Source of the DNA: CAZSLI01 sp964607705 | GTDB lineage: Bacteria; Actinomycetota; Coriobacteriia; Anaerosomatales; PHET01 | Direction: 5' to 3' | NCBI GenBank assembly: GCA_964607705.1 | Contig: CAZSLI010000015.1 | Coordinates: forward strand, 1-55,992 | Length of the DNA stretch: 55,992 nucleotides | Shown: positions 17,544 to 26,341 of the stretch, piece after piece | How positions within the stretch are numbered: the stretch's first letter is position 1 | Layout: every line of letters begins with the position of its first letter | Made by a program: the position numbers and the translations under genes | Notes under the pieces: model-generated | Told to the model about the DNA's origin: nothing | Databases searched by the model: none | What the model saw: only the letters and a program-made list of their open reading frames with translations

Positions 17544-18629
17544 ATGTCCGGCCCACGCATCAAGGAGAAGCGTGTGCATAAGCGAAGTAGAACCGGCCCT
17601 CGCATCGTGGTCGTACGGGCACTGAGAGGGCTGGGCGACGCCCTGGTTGCGATCCCCGCGCTCCGCCTCTTGCGCGCGAGCCTCCCCGACGCCGAGATCA
17701 CGATCATCGGCATCGACACGGTGCGGCCGGTGTTCGAGCGCTTCTCGGGCTACTTCGACCGCTTCGTGGCCTTCGGTGATTGGCCCGGGATCCCCGAGCA
17801 CAGCGAGCACGCCGACCCCATCGAGCTGGAGACCTGCCGAGGAGCCGAGCTGCTCTTGCAGCTTCACGGCGACGGCTGCGTCATGAATGCCTTCTGCGCT
17901 TCGCTGGAGCCCAGGCGGCTCGTGACCTTCGGACCCTGCACGCTCTCGGGCGACATCGAGGTCGACACGCGCGCCTACCCGCGTCACGCGCACGAAGTCA
18001 CACGCTGCCTCGACGCCACCCGGCGCGCGCTGCGCTTGCTCGGCGCCGAGCCCGCTCCCTTCGATACCAGTCTGGAGTTCCCGCTCACCGCCGAGGACGA
18101 GGCGGAGGCCGACGTCGTCCGCGAGGAGTCGGGGCTCGAGGCGTGCCCGTACGCCGTGCTCCATCCGGGAGCCCACCTCGCAGACCGCCGGTGGCCGCCC
18201 GAAGGCTTCGGCGCGGTGGGGAGGACCCTCGCGCGGGCCGGGATCGTCCCGGTGATCACGGGCGACAAGGACGAGACCGGGCTGGCGCGCCATACCGCGA
18301 ACCTGTGCGGGCGGCCATCGGTGCCCATCGCAGGCCGCCTGTCAGTGGGCGGGACCGCTGCGATACTAGCCGGCGCCCGAGTCGTCATCACCAACGACAC
18401 CGGCATCTCGCATCTGGCCACGGCCGTCGGCGCTCCGAGCGTCGTCGTCTTCACGGCATCCGATCCGCATCGATGGGCGCCGCTGGACACCACGCAACAC
18501 CGAGCCGTCGTCCGCGAGGCTACCGACTGGGATCCCACGGCGCGCATCACACCCGAGGGACACCGCATAGCGACGCCCTCTGTCTCGGACACTCTTCACG
18601 AACTTGAGGCGCTCGGAGTCGCCACGTAA
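17544..18629 (+). CDS. glycosyltransferase family 9 (heptosyltransferase-like)
   Basis: 361 aa, GT-B fold of family 9. The N-terminal half opens with IVVVRALRGLGDALVAIPALRLLRASLPDAEITIIG, the classical GLGD start; the C-terminal half has the donor-binding HPGAHLADRRWPPEGF and ITNDTGISHLATAVGAPSVVVFTASDP. GT9 enzymes add heptose or related sugars from NDP donors; in a Gram-positive-type actinobacterium the acceptor is probably another cell-envelope glycan, unproved. ATG 17544 has GGAG 8 bases upstream, but GTG 17574 has a better AAGGAG at 6 bases; both are plausible. About 110 bp from the GH13 gene, so it may belong to that operon. Confidence 0.88.
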   Translation: MSGPRIKEKRVHKRSRTGPRIVVVRALRGLGDALVAIPALRLLRASLPDAEITIIGIDTVRPVFERFSGYFDRFVAFGDWPGIPEHSEHADPIELETCRGAELLLQLHGDGCVMNAFCASLEPRRLVTFGPCTLSGDIEVDTRAYPRHAHEVTRCLDATRRALRLLGAEPAPFDTSLEFPLTAEDEAEADVVREESGLEACPYAVLHPGAHLADRRWPPEGFGAVGRTLARAGIVPVITGDKDETGLARHTANLCGRPSVPIAGRLSVGGTAAILAGARVVITNDTGISHLATAVGAPSVVVFTASDPHRWAPLDTTQHRAVVREATDWDPTARITPEGHRIATPSVSDTLHELEALGVAT

Positions 18630-18671
18630 GGAAGGCGATGGAGCCCTGCAGCTTGCCCCGCGGCGGACGTA

Positions 18672-18708
18672 CGACGGCCCCGCTGCCGTCGCAGGCGCGG
18701 GGCCGTCG
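18672..18708 (+). terminator. terminator hairpin after the GT9 gene
   Basis: Twelve-bp perfect stem: CGACGGCCCCGC (18672-18683) pairs with GCGGGGCCGTCG (18697-18708), with a 13-base loop. There is no U-tract, as often in high-GC actinobacteria. Confidence 0.65.
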
Positions 18709-18924
18709 AGTATCCGCCGAAGCGCGCCCGGCAGCGCGCCTACGTCCGGTTTCGGCGGTGACCCAGCGGCGGGTAAGGGTGTTCCGCCGGGCCGTATCGG
18801 GCTTAGATCTCCCCTCGGGCGTGCATGGTGTGTACCACCGAAAACGACCTGTTCAAACTGTCTGTTTCTGACTTGGGAGAGGCATCCTGACGCCGTCCGA
18901 GGTTCTCGGCAGGGGCCTGTTTAG

Positions 18925-18939
18925 ACCGCGCGGCGCGGT
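18925..18939. promoter_or_regulatory. palindrome upstream of the ferritin-like gene
   Basis: ACCGCGC-G-GCGCGGT, a perfect 7-bp inverted repeat centred 47 bases before the ATG at 18979. It could be an operator or a leader hairpin; pure G/C composition makes chance occurrence more likely. Confidence 0.3.
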
Positions 18940-18978
18940 TGGAACGAACTGCGTACCCACAACCAGAAGGGTGTAGCC

Positions 18979-19488
18979 ATGAACGGTCAAACCGTCGCCA
19001 GCTTGTCGGATCTGCTTTACGCCGATCGGGCCCTCGCCCAGCTCTATGACAACGCCGCAGGCAAGGTCGCCAACGAAGAGGCTCGAACGCAGCTCACTGA
19101 GATAGCGGCGGACCACCGGCGCCACGAACGCGAACTTGCTGAAGCATGCGCACAAGCGGACATGCAGATCGACGATGCTGCGGAAGACGTGGTCGACCTC
19201 ATGGCGGCGCACGAGACGCTCGTGCTGACCGCTCGCAACGACGGCAGTGTCATCGAAGTCCTCGAGATGGCCGAGCGCGCGAACGCGGTGCTCTACGAAG
19301 TGGCTGAGCGCCAGGACCTCCCCGAGGAGCTGTCGGACCTCGTCGTCGAGAACCACGCCGATGAGCGGCTTCACGTGTCGATGATGGCTGAGCAGATGCC
19401 GATCGGACGGCATGCCGCCAACGACCACGACCTCGCGTGCATGACCGGCGGCATCACCGACGACAAGAACCCCGACGATTTCGACTAG
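18979..19488 (+). CDS. ferritin-like four-helix protein
   Basis: 169 aa, all-helical. Helix 1 (LSDLLYADRALAQLYDNAAGKV) and helix 2 (QLTEIAADHRRHERELAEACAQ) resemble ferritin-like domains of the DUF2383/bacterioferritin-associated kind, with potential metal ligands in D-H-R-R-H-E and, in the last helix, ENHADERLHVSMM. The C-terminal tail is Asp/Asn-rich and disordered. I cannot assign a specific family member; an iron-binding or stress role is suggested by fold only. GAAGGGTG precedes the ATG by 6 bases. Its stop codon overlaps the stop of the convergent cyclase gene in the sequence CTAG. Confidence 0.65.
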   Translation: MNGQTVASLSDLLYADRALAQLYDNAAGKVANEEARTQLTEIAADHRRHERELAEACAQADMQIDDAAEDVVDLMAAHETLVLTARNDGSVIEVLEMAERANAVLYEVAERQDLPEELSDLVVENHADERLHVSMMAEQMPIGRHAANDHDLACMTGGITDDKNPDDFD

Positions 19489-20126
19489 ACAGCGTCGAGC
19501 CGCCGAAGGATCGCTCGCGCCGGTGCCGCCTCGGCACCGGCGAGCTTCAGCGGCAGGCAGACGAAGTCGTAGACGCCCGGCTCCGCACGCGTGAGATCAA
19601 GTCCCTCGACGAGCAGCACGCCCGCTTCCAACAGCACCGCATGGACCGCGGTGCCGTTCGACTGAAAGCCGCCCACGGACAGGTAGTCGACGCCCACACA
19701 GGCGGGCCTCTTGTCGGCAAGGTACTCGGCTGCCTCGGTGGACAGGTACACGTAGTCCGGCACGAAGACAGGCGTGCGCCACAGGGCCGAATTGCTGGTC
19801 TTGATCAGGACCCGTTCGCCACGCCCGATGCGATGCGGCTCAAGGTCGCCGGGCTCGATGCGCTCCAACACGTCCAGCGCGATGACCCTCGCCTCGCCGA
19901 CAAGTGCAGACAGCGGCATCTGCTCAAGCAGCGATGCGCCTGCGATGAAGTGGGCGGGGGCATCCACGTGCGTGCCCGTGTGCGTGCCCATCGTCACTTC
20001 TGAGAGCGTCGAGTGGGCGCCCGCCGCGACGTCGCGCACCTTGCGGATGCTGTAGTCGGGATTGCCGGGATAGACCGGCATGTCCGAGCGAAGTGACGGC
20101 GATATGTCGATCACGTCGTTCTTCAT
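19485..20126 (-). CDS. cyclase-family (kynurenine-formamidase-like) hydrolase
   Basis: 213 aa. The family signature HTGTHVDAPAHF (about residues 48-59) supplies the metal-binding His/Asp set; the usual N-terminal block IDISPSLRSDMPVYPGNP and the C-terminal VGVDYLSVGG block are also present. Members hydrolyse N-formylkynurenine or cyclic amides in the cytoplasm. No other kynurenine-pathway gene is nearby, so the substrate is open. ATG 20126 is chosen because GAGGTGGGGGG lies immediately upstream; the open frame continues to 20201 without a ribosome binding site. Convergent with the ferritin-like gene by the shared CTAG. Confidence 0.87.
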   Translation of the reverse strand: MKNDVIDISPSLRSDMPVYPGNPDYSIRKVRDVAAGAHSTLSEVTMGTHTGTHVDAPAHFIAGASLLEQMPLSALVGEARVIALDVLERIEPGDLEPHRIGRGERVLIKTSNSALWRTPVFVPDYVYLSTEAAEYLADKRPACVGVDYLSVGGFQSNGTAVHAVLLEAGVLLVEGLDLTRAEPGVYDFVCLPLKLAGAEAAPARAILRRLDAV

Positions 20127-20232
20127 GGTCCCCCCACCTCGTCGCTTCGAGCACCATCCGAACTCAGGCTTTACCCCACCCGTTCCCCGCGAGGCCGCCA
20201 CCTTCGATCGCGCAGCCGCTGGCCGGGGCCTC

Positions 20233-23200
20233 TTAGGACTCGAAGTCGAGTCGGGGCTGTTGGTCGACGACAGTACTCACGCCATCGCGTTCGAAGGCCA
20301 GCAGCGCCACGTCGTCGCGCAATCGGCCGCCGGCGAACGCGTCTATGGCCGTGAACACCGCCGTGACCACCTCGCTCGGCGTCCTGCCTGCGAGCTCGGA
20401 GAGCAGCTGGTCGAGCCGCTCTTCGCCGTACAGCTCGCGGTCACGTCGTGCCTCTGTGACGCCGTCACTGTACGCGACGAGACATTCGCCGAACCCGAGC
20501 GAACAATGCCCGTTCTGGTAGCGGACGTTGCCGAAGGCGCCGACGACCGGCCCCCCAGCCGTGAGGTAGCGCCTCTCTCCGTCCGCTCCGATAATGCACG
20601 CCGGGGGATGTCCCGCATTCACGTAGTCGATGCGGCCGGTGCGGGGATCCAAGACGCCGAAGATGGCGGTGACGAACATCCCCACCGGAGTGAAGTGATT
20701 CAGAAGCTGGTTCGTCTTGTGGGCGATAGCTGAGGGAGGCAACCCCTCGACCATGTAGGCGCGCAGAGTGTTGCGGACCATGCCGGTTATCGTCGCAGCC
20801 TCAACGCCCTTCCCGGCCACATCGCCAAGAGCGAATCCGACACGGCGTCCGGTCAACTCGAAGGCGTCTATGAAGTCTCCACCCACCCGTGTCGCCTCCG
20901 TGGCCGAGCGGTAGAAGCGCGCGAAACGGATCCCGCGCACGCGCGTCGGCATGACGAGCAGCGTCTCCTGCAGGGTCTCGGCGATGGTGCGCTCCGTGCG
21001 GTACAACTCGGCGTTGCGTGCGGACAGCGACAGGTGGAGGCCCAGCTTCTCCGCGAAGTCCTTCTGCGCCGGCGACCATGGTTGGGGCTTGTCGCACCCG
21101 AAGAGCGCTATCCCGTAGGGGTCGCCCCTCCTGAAGACCGGCACCACCAGCACCGCAGCGATTCCCAGGCGCTCGGTGCGCTCAGCGTATACGCGTGGGT
21201 CGCTGGTCGTGTCGTCGATCGCGACGATCGAGTGGGTCTCCAGCGCCGCGGTTCCTTGGGGGATATGCTCGAGCGGCACTCGCTCGCCCACCTCCGTCGG
21301 AAATGGGCCGATGAGTGTGGTGACACGCCAGCCGTTCGTCTCCAGCACCGCAAAGGCCCCGCGGTCCGCATCGAGCGCACTGACGGCCAGCTCGAGAGCG
21401 CGGTCCGTCATCTCGCCGATCTCCAAGGCTCCGGCGAGGTCCTCATCGATCTGTGAGAGTGCCTGGCCCAACTCTCCGCGCTCCCGCGCGTCCCGGTAGA
21501 GCTCCGCGTTCTCGAGTGCGAGAGACAGGGACGAGGAGACGTTCTCCACGAAGGCGACTTCCTCGGACGTGAACCTGTGGGTTCGAGCGAAGTTGAAGTA
21601 CAGGCACGCGACCGGGTCCGCCTTTACGAACAACGGGGCGACGATGAAGGCCTGGATGCCCAGGTTGCCGATCCTCTCGTCGGCCACGGGTTCGGCCTCA
21701 TTGAAGTCCTCTACCACGACGGGGGAGCGCGACTCCAGCGCGGCGCTCGCGTAGGGCTCGCCCTCCATCGGGATCACCCAGCCGCAGATGTCTTCAGGGA
21801 AGCCGAACTCGCGCGCGATGATCAGCTCTCCGTCCCTCACAAGCGCGATCGAGCTGCTGTACGCCCCGAGCACTTGAGCCCCTGCGCGCAGCGCCATGCC
21901 GAGGATCTCGTCGAACTCCAGGCTCGAGTGGATCTTGCGATCGATGCCCGTCAGCGTCTCGTTGAGCCGCGCGGCAAAGCGCTGGCGTTCGTAGAGGGTT
22001 GCTCGCTCCAGAGCCCCGGCCGTCTGCCCGGCGATCGCCTCGAGCAATCCCGTCTCTCGCGCCGAGAACTCCCGTCGCTGATGCGGCTCGTCAACGGTTA
22101 TCACGCCGAGGAGCGTGTCGCCGCTCTTGATCGGCACCCGGAGCGCGAGTTGGGCACCGAGTGCCGCTGCTCCCGTACGTACCCTTTCAGGGATATCGGC
22201 GCAGTAGTCCATGACGGCGGTCTCTCGCAAGTCGGCCTCCGGCAACATGGCGGCACGAAGCGACGCTTCGCCTATCCGATCGCCGATCTGGGGGGCGCCC
22301 GGGCCCACTGCCGCCTTCACCTCGAGCTCTGCGGCGGCCTCGTCGTGCACGAGTATCCGCACTCGCGAGACGTCCAGCGAGCGCGAGACCTCCTCGGCGA
22401 GTCTCTGAAGGGTCTCCGAGAGTCCCACCGCCGAGGCCAGCGCCGAGGTGGCCGCCATGAGAAGTCGGGTGCCCTTCAGCTCACGTCGCGCTTCCTTGCG
22501 CGCCTCACGCTCAGATGCGAGCAGTTCGGAGTTCCGTATCGCCAGCGACAGGCTGGCGGCAAGGCGCCTCGCGAACTCCACCTGCTGCTCCCCGAAGCTG
22601 CCTTTGCGGCGTTCGAATTGGAAGCTGAGATACCCGGTCGCCTCTCCGCCGGCCTGCAACAACGCGAACAGTGCGGATGTCGACTCAGATGCGAATGGCG
22701 ATCCCGGCAGCACTGCCGCGTAGTCGTTGGTGACCACGAGACCCCGGGAGCGCTTCAACTTGCGCACCAGCTGTTCGGCGTCTTGGCCCAGGTCTGCGCC
22801 GAACGTGTCCTCAGGCAGCCCGTGACCGTAGCGGACGATCCACCGCCCGTTCTCCGCGAACACGATCGCCGAGGAATCGACGCCGAGGGCCGCGTTGGCG
22901 ATGCGCAGCGCCTGATTGAGGGTGATGCTGGGATCCGGGCCGGAGTACGCGAGACGGTCGATGGCGCTGAGCGCCTCGGTCAGCCGCGCCCGTTCGTGCT
23001 CGGGCGTGATGTCCTCCACGAAGCCCACGACGGCCGAGACCTGGCTGTCGTCGTCGAGGATGGGAATCGCCGAGGACAACACGTATCCCCGAGTCCCGTC
23101 GAACCGCTGGATCTCGAAGACATCGCCGTAGACGGGTCGCCCTGTCTCGAGTGCCCGTTGGCTGCTCCACTCGCCCGGCCGTACGAGCTCGCCCGTGTCC

Positions 23201-23847
23201 GCCCACCATGCTTCATGGTCGCGGTAACCCTGTGTCGACTCGCCCATGGGGCCGCGCCAGATGCGCTCGACACCGGTGCTCATCTCGATGACGGTCCCGT
23301 CCGGGTCCCAAAGCGCAACGGCGATCGGCAGGTGATCGAAGATGGCGCGCAGTCTTCGAAGTTCGTAGGCAGCCGACTCCGGCTGCATGAAGAACGCGTC
23401 CGAGGACCGCGGCACGATGCTGTCGCGATCAGGCCTGAACTGGTACCGGCGCGCCTCTCCGTCCAAGGCGCTTGAAAGCGGCGTGATCATGCTCATCAGG
23501 TAGTGCTCGTCGTCGAGGGTGATTCGCCGAAGTTCGAATCGAACGTCGATCTCCTCCACGGGACCGCCCTGAACACGGGCGACTCGCCACGTGTCTTCAC
23601 TCACCCACGGGCTTCCGGAATCGAGAACCGACCGGATAGCAGGGGTGACGGCTTCAGCGAGGTCAGGGAAGAGTTCGCTGAGAGTGCGCCCTGCCCAGTC
23701 ACGTTTGGGCGCCATGTCCTCGAGCGTGCGGTTCACATACACGATCGTGAGATCGCGACCCCGGAGGAGGCCAACGCCTACGGGCTCCTCGTCGAGGATC
23801 GCCCGCAAGAGCGTCGGTACATCGGCTCCGGCTGGATGAGCAGCCAC
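20233..23847 (-). CDS. PAS-PAS-GAF-GAF-GAF-GAF-SpoIIE phosphatase
   Basis: 1,204 aa from GTG 23847. Approximate layout: PAS 10-95, PAS 170-290, four GAF domains to about 980, and a C-terminal PP2C/SpoIIE phosphatase (about 985-1200) with VGGDFIDAFEL, GDVAGKGVEA and the late DDVALLAF metal-binding motifs. No membrane helix. SpoIIE-type enzymes dephosphorylate STAS anti-anti-sigma proteins in partner-switching stress pathways; GAF and PAS domains would sense cytoplasmic ligands or redox state. The GTG is favoured because GGGGTGG precedes it by 5 bases and it begins after the upstream stop; an ATG at 23955 would overlap the preceding gene by 32 bases and has no ribosome binding site. Third and most divergent of three SpoIIE proteins here. 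Confidence 0.88.
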   Translation of the reverse strand: MAAHPAGADVPTLLRAILDEEPVGVGLLRGRDLTIVYVNRTLEDMAPKRDWAGRTLSELFPDLAEAVTPAIRSVLDSGSPWVSEDTWRVARVQGGPVEEIDVRFELRRITLDDEHYLMSMITPLSSALDGEARRYQFRPDRDSIVPRSSDAFFMQPESAAYELRRLRAIFDHLPIAVALWDPDGTVIEMSTGVERIWRGPMGESTQGYRDHEAWWADTGELVRPGEWSSQRALETGRPVYGDVFEIQRFDGTRGYVLSSAIPILDDDSQVSAVVGFVEDITPEHERARLTEALSAIDRLAYSGPDPSITLNQALRIANAALGVDSSAIVFAENGRWIVRYGHGLPEDTFGADLGQDAEQLVRKLKRSRGLVVTNDYAAVLPGSPFASESTSALFALLQAGGEATGYLSFQFERRKGSFGEQQVEFARRLAASLSLAIRNSELLASEREARKEARRELKGTRLLMAATSALASAVGLSETLQRLAEEVSRSLDVSRVRILVHDEAAAELEVKAAVGPGAPQIGDRIGEASLRAAMLPEADLRETAVMDYCADIPERVRTGAAALGAQLALRVPIKSGDTLLGVITVDEPHQRREFSARETGLLEAIAGQTAGALERATLYERQRFAARLNETLTGIDRKIHSSLEFDEILGMALRAGAQVLGAYSSSIALVRDGELIIAREFGFPEDICGWVIPMEGEPYASAALESRSPVVVEDFNEAEPVADERIGNLGIQAFIVAPLFVKADPVACLYFNFARTHRFTSEEVAFVENVSSSLSLALENAELYRDARERGELGQALSQIDEDLAGALEIGEMTDRALELAVSALDADRGAFAVLETNGWRVTTLIGPFPTEVGERVPLEHIPQGTAALETHSIVAIDDTTSDPRVYAERTERLGIAAVLVVPVFRRGDPYGIALFGCDKPQPWSPAQKDFAEKLGLHLSLSARNAELYRTERTIAETLQETLLVMPTRVRGIRFARFYRSATEATRVGGDFIDAFELTGRRVGFALGDVAGKGVEAATITGMVRNTLRAYMVEGLPPSAIAHKTNQLLNHFTPVGMFVTAIFGVLDPRTGRIDYVNAGHPPACIIGADGERRYLTAGGPVVGAFGNVRYQNGHCSLGFGECLVAYSDGVTEARRDRELYGEERLDQLLSELAGRTPSEVVTAVFTAIDAFAGGRLRDDVALLAFERDGVSTVVDQQPRLDFES

Positions 23848-23923
23848 GCAGTCCACCCCGCATGTGATACGCCAAGGGCCGGGGCCTGCCGGTCGGTCCG
23901 CCCGCACGGGTTCAGGTAAAGAG

Positions 23924-24520
23924 TTACATTCCCCTTGCCGCGGCGTCAGTGTCATTCGGGGTTGCCGAGCCGCCGCTTGCCGCGATTCCAGCCTTCGCTG
24001 ATACGGCTCTCGAGACGGCGATGCCGATCCCCACGCCGGCGAACGCTGAGACGACTCCCTGCTGGATCGCGAACGCGAGCGCCTGCACCTGACCGGGGGA
24101 GTTTGCAGCCGTTGGGGCGACGCTGGGGACGAGGCCGCCGACCACGGTGCCCACGACCATCCCTAGCCCCGCTGCGATCGCGAAGACCGCTGCCGACCCG
24201 CGGTCGACGACGAGTGCGGTCAGGCCCCCCGCCACCGCACCAGCGATGCCGGCGGCCATCCAGCCTGCCAACGGCAGCGGGGACCCGTCGGTGATAGCCA
24301 GGAAGAGTGCGACCAGGAAGGCAACCGTGAACGACGTACCGCCGACAAGACCGGCCTTCCAAGCGACCGGCCAGCCGAAGGGGCCGCGCGTTACCAGCAA
24401 CCAGCCCAAGGCCCACGGGATGAATACGAACAGCGGGACGTCCGTCACGTTCCACAGCCAGCCGGCGACCAGACCGCCCGCGCCGAACACCAGCGCACCG
24501 AACGCAGCGCTCCTCAACAT
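23924..24520 (-). CDS. hypothetical polytopic membrane protein
   Basis: 198 aa with about five or six hydrophobic segments rich in Gly/Ala/Val (for example AAFGALVFGAGGLVAGWLW, FTVAFLVALFLAI, AVFAIAAGLGMVVGTVVGGLV). No motif or family recognised. ATG 24520 follows GAGAGGAGG with 5 bases between; an upstream ATG at 24550 is less well supported. It ends 77 bp before the chosen start of the large SpoIIE phosphatase on the same strand, so co-transcription is likely and it may act as a membrane partner. Function unknown. Confidence 0.7.
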   Translation of the reverse strand: MLRSAAFGALVFGAGGLVAGWLWNVTDVPLFVFIPWALGWLLVTRGPFGWPVAWKAGLVGGTSFTVAFLVALFLAITDGSPLPLAGWMAAGIAGAVAGGLTALVVDRGSAAVFAIAAGLGMVVGTVVGGLVPSVAPTAANSPGQVQALAFAIQQGVVSAFAGVGIGIAVSRAVSAKAGIAASGGSATPNDTDAAARGM

Positions 24521-24620
24521 GGCGGCCTCCTCTCCACTACGTCGCAGCAAGGATCTTCCTCGTGAGTAAGACGACCGATCACGCGTCGGGGTTCACCGTG
24601 AGCCGCGCACGAACCCAAGG

Positions 24621-25187
24621 TCACCGGCCGAGCAGGCCGTCGATCGCCGAGGTGATCGCGGCGGGCCCTGCGCCCTTTGAGATGAAGCGTGCGTTCGACG
24701 GAAGTTCGACCTCGTTCTCGGGCCGTCCCGACAGCACGATCATCGGCGCCGTGGTGATGCGACGGATGTCTTGCGCCGTCTTGCCAGAGCCGATGCCGTT
24801 CCCTGAAACGACCAGCGTGACCGGACCGCTCGCGATCGCCGTCGAGGCATCGTCATATGAGCGGCACTCAACGACGTCCGCGCGCGGGGCGTAGGTCCGC
24901 AGTGAGTTGGAGACCATGGTGGCGAAGATCGGCGAGTCGTCCACGACGACGTAGCGCTCGCCGTTGGCTCCGAGCGCCTCGGACTCGAGGTAGTCGCCGA
25001 AGCCGCCAGTAGGAAGCAGGTTAGGCTCGACCGGCCGCCCTGTGTCGATACGCTCGTAGAGGGCGCACTGGGCGAAGATCGATCCGTTGCAGTAAGGGAA
25101 TGCGGAAGCGAACTTGATCCGCTTGACCACACTCGGCTGGACCGATGTGTAGAAGACGCAGCGCGTCGCCTGGGGACATGAAGCCAT
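24621..25187 (-). CDS. Cys4-motif protein with degenerate receiver domain
   Basis: 188 aa. The N-terminal 45 residues hold C4-x5-C10 and C33-x7-C41 (YCNGSIFAQCALYER), a four-cysteine arrangement that could bind zinc or an iron-sulfur cluster. Residues about 77-186 look like a response-regulator receiver: YVVVDDSP supplies the acidic pair D83-D84, and ISKG the conserved lysine. But the strand that should end in the phosphorylated Asp reads LVVS128GN, so the acceptor is missing. It is therefore probably a phosphorylation-independent pseudo-receiver. AAAGGAG precedes the ATG. No effector domain follows. Confidence 0.65.
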   Translation of the reverse strand: MASCPQATRCVFYTSVQPSVVKRIKFASAFPYCNGSIFAQCALYERIDTGRPVEPNLLPTGGFGDYLESEALGANGERYVVVDDSPIFATMVSNSLRTYAPRADVVECRSYDDASTAIASGPVTLVVSGNGIGSGKTAQDIRRITTAPMIVLSGRPENEVELPSNARFISKGAGPAAITSAIDGLLGR

Positions 25188-25374
25188 GTTGAGTTCTCCT
25201 TTGCCGGAAGGATGAGGGCATCATACCGCTCCGTTCTGCCGTGGTGCGCGGCGACGTTCCAAACGGCAGGCTGCTTGCGGCGGACGGCACGAGCAGGGCA
25301 TTGGTGTGTGACGCCGAATACAACTAGGTGGTCCCGCGTGCACGATGCGCGGGAGGGACACCTTGGGGGTAATC

Positions 25375-26220
25375 ATGGGATTCACGGCGTTCAACGTATG
25401 GCTCGACGTGGCTTTCGTCGCTATCTACATCTTCATGCTGCTCTTTCTCACTTGGCACTTCACGATGTTCGTCCTGACCGGACGCTTCCATAAGTCGTTC
25501 AAGGAGGGCCACTGGCCTGAGCACGATTCGCGACCACCGGCCCTACCGAAGGTGCTCCACTTCACTCACATGACGTCCATGATCATCCTGGGATTCACCG
25601 GCATGTATATCCGATTCCCGTTCTTCTATGGGGGTCGGACGGCGATGCGGTGGACGCACTACGTCTTCATGATCATCGTCATCGCAGTCCTAATCTGGCG
25701 CGTGCTCTACGCGTTCTTCTCCAAGACCAACGCCGATTGGCGAGAATTCGCGATCGGCAAGAAAGACCTGCGGACCATCACGGGGGTCCTCAAGTACTAC
25801 GGCTACCTGAGCAACGACAAGCCGCACGTCGCCAAGTACAACGTGCTGCAGAAGTTCTCGTACAACCTGTTCCTTGTCATGATGGTCGCCCAGGCGTTCA
25901 CCGGTCTCGCGCTCGTCACAACGCCCATCCTGTTCGGCATGAGCCCACGCGACTTGCTTGTAGGTTGGTGGCTGGGGCCGCTCGCGAGCAGCACCGACCT
26001 CGCCGGCTGGGGAGTGCGCACGGTTCACTACATCCTCAACTGGGCGTTCATCATCATGACCACGATCCACCTCTACCTGGCGTTCACGGTGGACGTTCCT
26101 TGTGCGCTCGACTTCTTCGGACTGAAGGAGCTTGAGGTGCATCCGGGCGGGCACGGTGACGATGCACATCATCCCGAGCCCGCGATCGAGCCCATTCCTG
26201 GCGCTGAGCCTGCCATGTAG
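25375..26220 (+). CDS. membrane cytochrome b (formate-dehydrogenase-gamma/cytochrome b561-like)
   Basis: 281 aa with four to five membrane helices. Candidate haem b ligands are in helices VLHFTHMTSMIILGF, RWTHYVFMIIV, RTVHYILNWAF and TTIHLYLAF. The layout resembles the cytochrome b subunits of formate dehydrogenase, Ni-hydrogenase and thiosulfate reductase that exchange electrons with quinones. The C-terminal tail is His/Asp/Glu-rich (HPGGHGDDAHH) and cytoplasmic. Start is uncertain: ATG 25375 (GGGGG upstream), TTG 25363 with a good GGGAGG, or ATG 25345. A strong terminator follows, then a decaheme cytochrome gene; together they suggest a quinone-to-periplasm electron path. Confidence 0.8.
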   Translation: MGFTAFNVWLDVAFVAIYIFMLLFLTWHFTMFVLTGRFHKSFKEGHWPEHDSRPPALPKVLHFTHMTSMIILGFTGMYIRFPFFYGGRTAMRWTHYVFMIIVIAVLIWRVLYAFFSKTNADWREFAIGKKDLRTITGVLKYYGYLSNDKPHVAKYNVLQKFSYNLFLVMMVAQAFTGLALVTTPILFGMSPRDLLVGWWLGPLASSTDLAGWGVRTVHYILNWAFIIMTTIHLYLAFTVDVPCALDFFGLKELEVHPGGHGDDAHHPEPAIEPIPGAEPAM

Positions 26221-26242
26221 AGGAATCCACTTGCGCGACGAC

Positions 26243-26272
26243 GAGGGGGCGAGGCGACTCGCCCCCTCTTTT
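26243..26272 (+). terminator. Rho-independent terminator after cytochrome b
   Basis: Perfect 11-bp stem GAGGGGGCGAG (26243-26253) / CTCGCCCCCTC (26258-26268) with GCGA loop and a TTTT tail at 26269-26272. The best terminator in the window; it implies separate or attenuated expression of the decaheme gene. Confidence 0.88.
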
Positions 26273-26341
26273 ACTCGGCCATTGGGAATCGACATCAGAG
26301 AAGCCTTACCGGCCCGTCCTCACTCTAGGTAGGGAGCCTTC

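Larger units (their letters stand above)
18630..18978. other. 349-bp intergenic region
   Basis: Holds a strong terminator hairpin (18672-18708) and a palindrome at 18925-18939. Between them lies an anonymous stretch with only a 21-codon ORF (18825-18890) lacking a ribosome binding site. No tRNA or known regulatory RNA is recognisable. Confidence 0.6.

Noticed and set aside
18825..18890. 21-aa ORF in the 349-bp gap
   Set aside because: No ribosome binding site and no similarity I recognise; length expected by chance.
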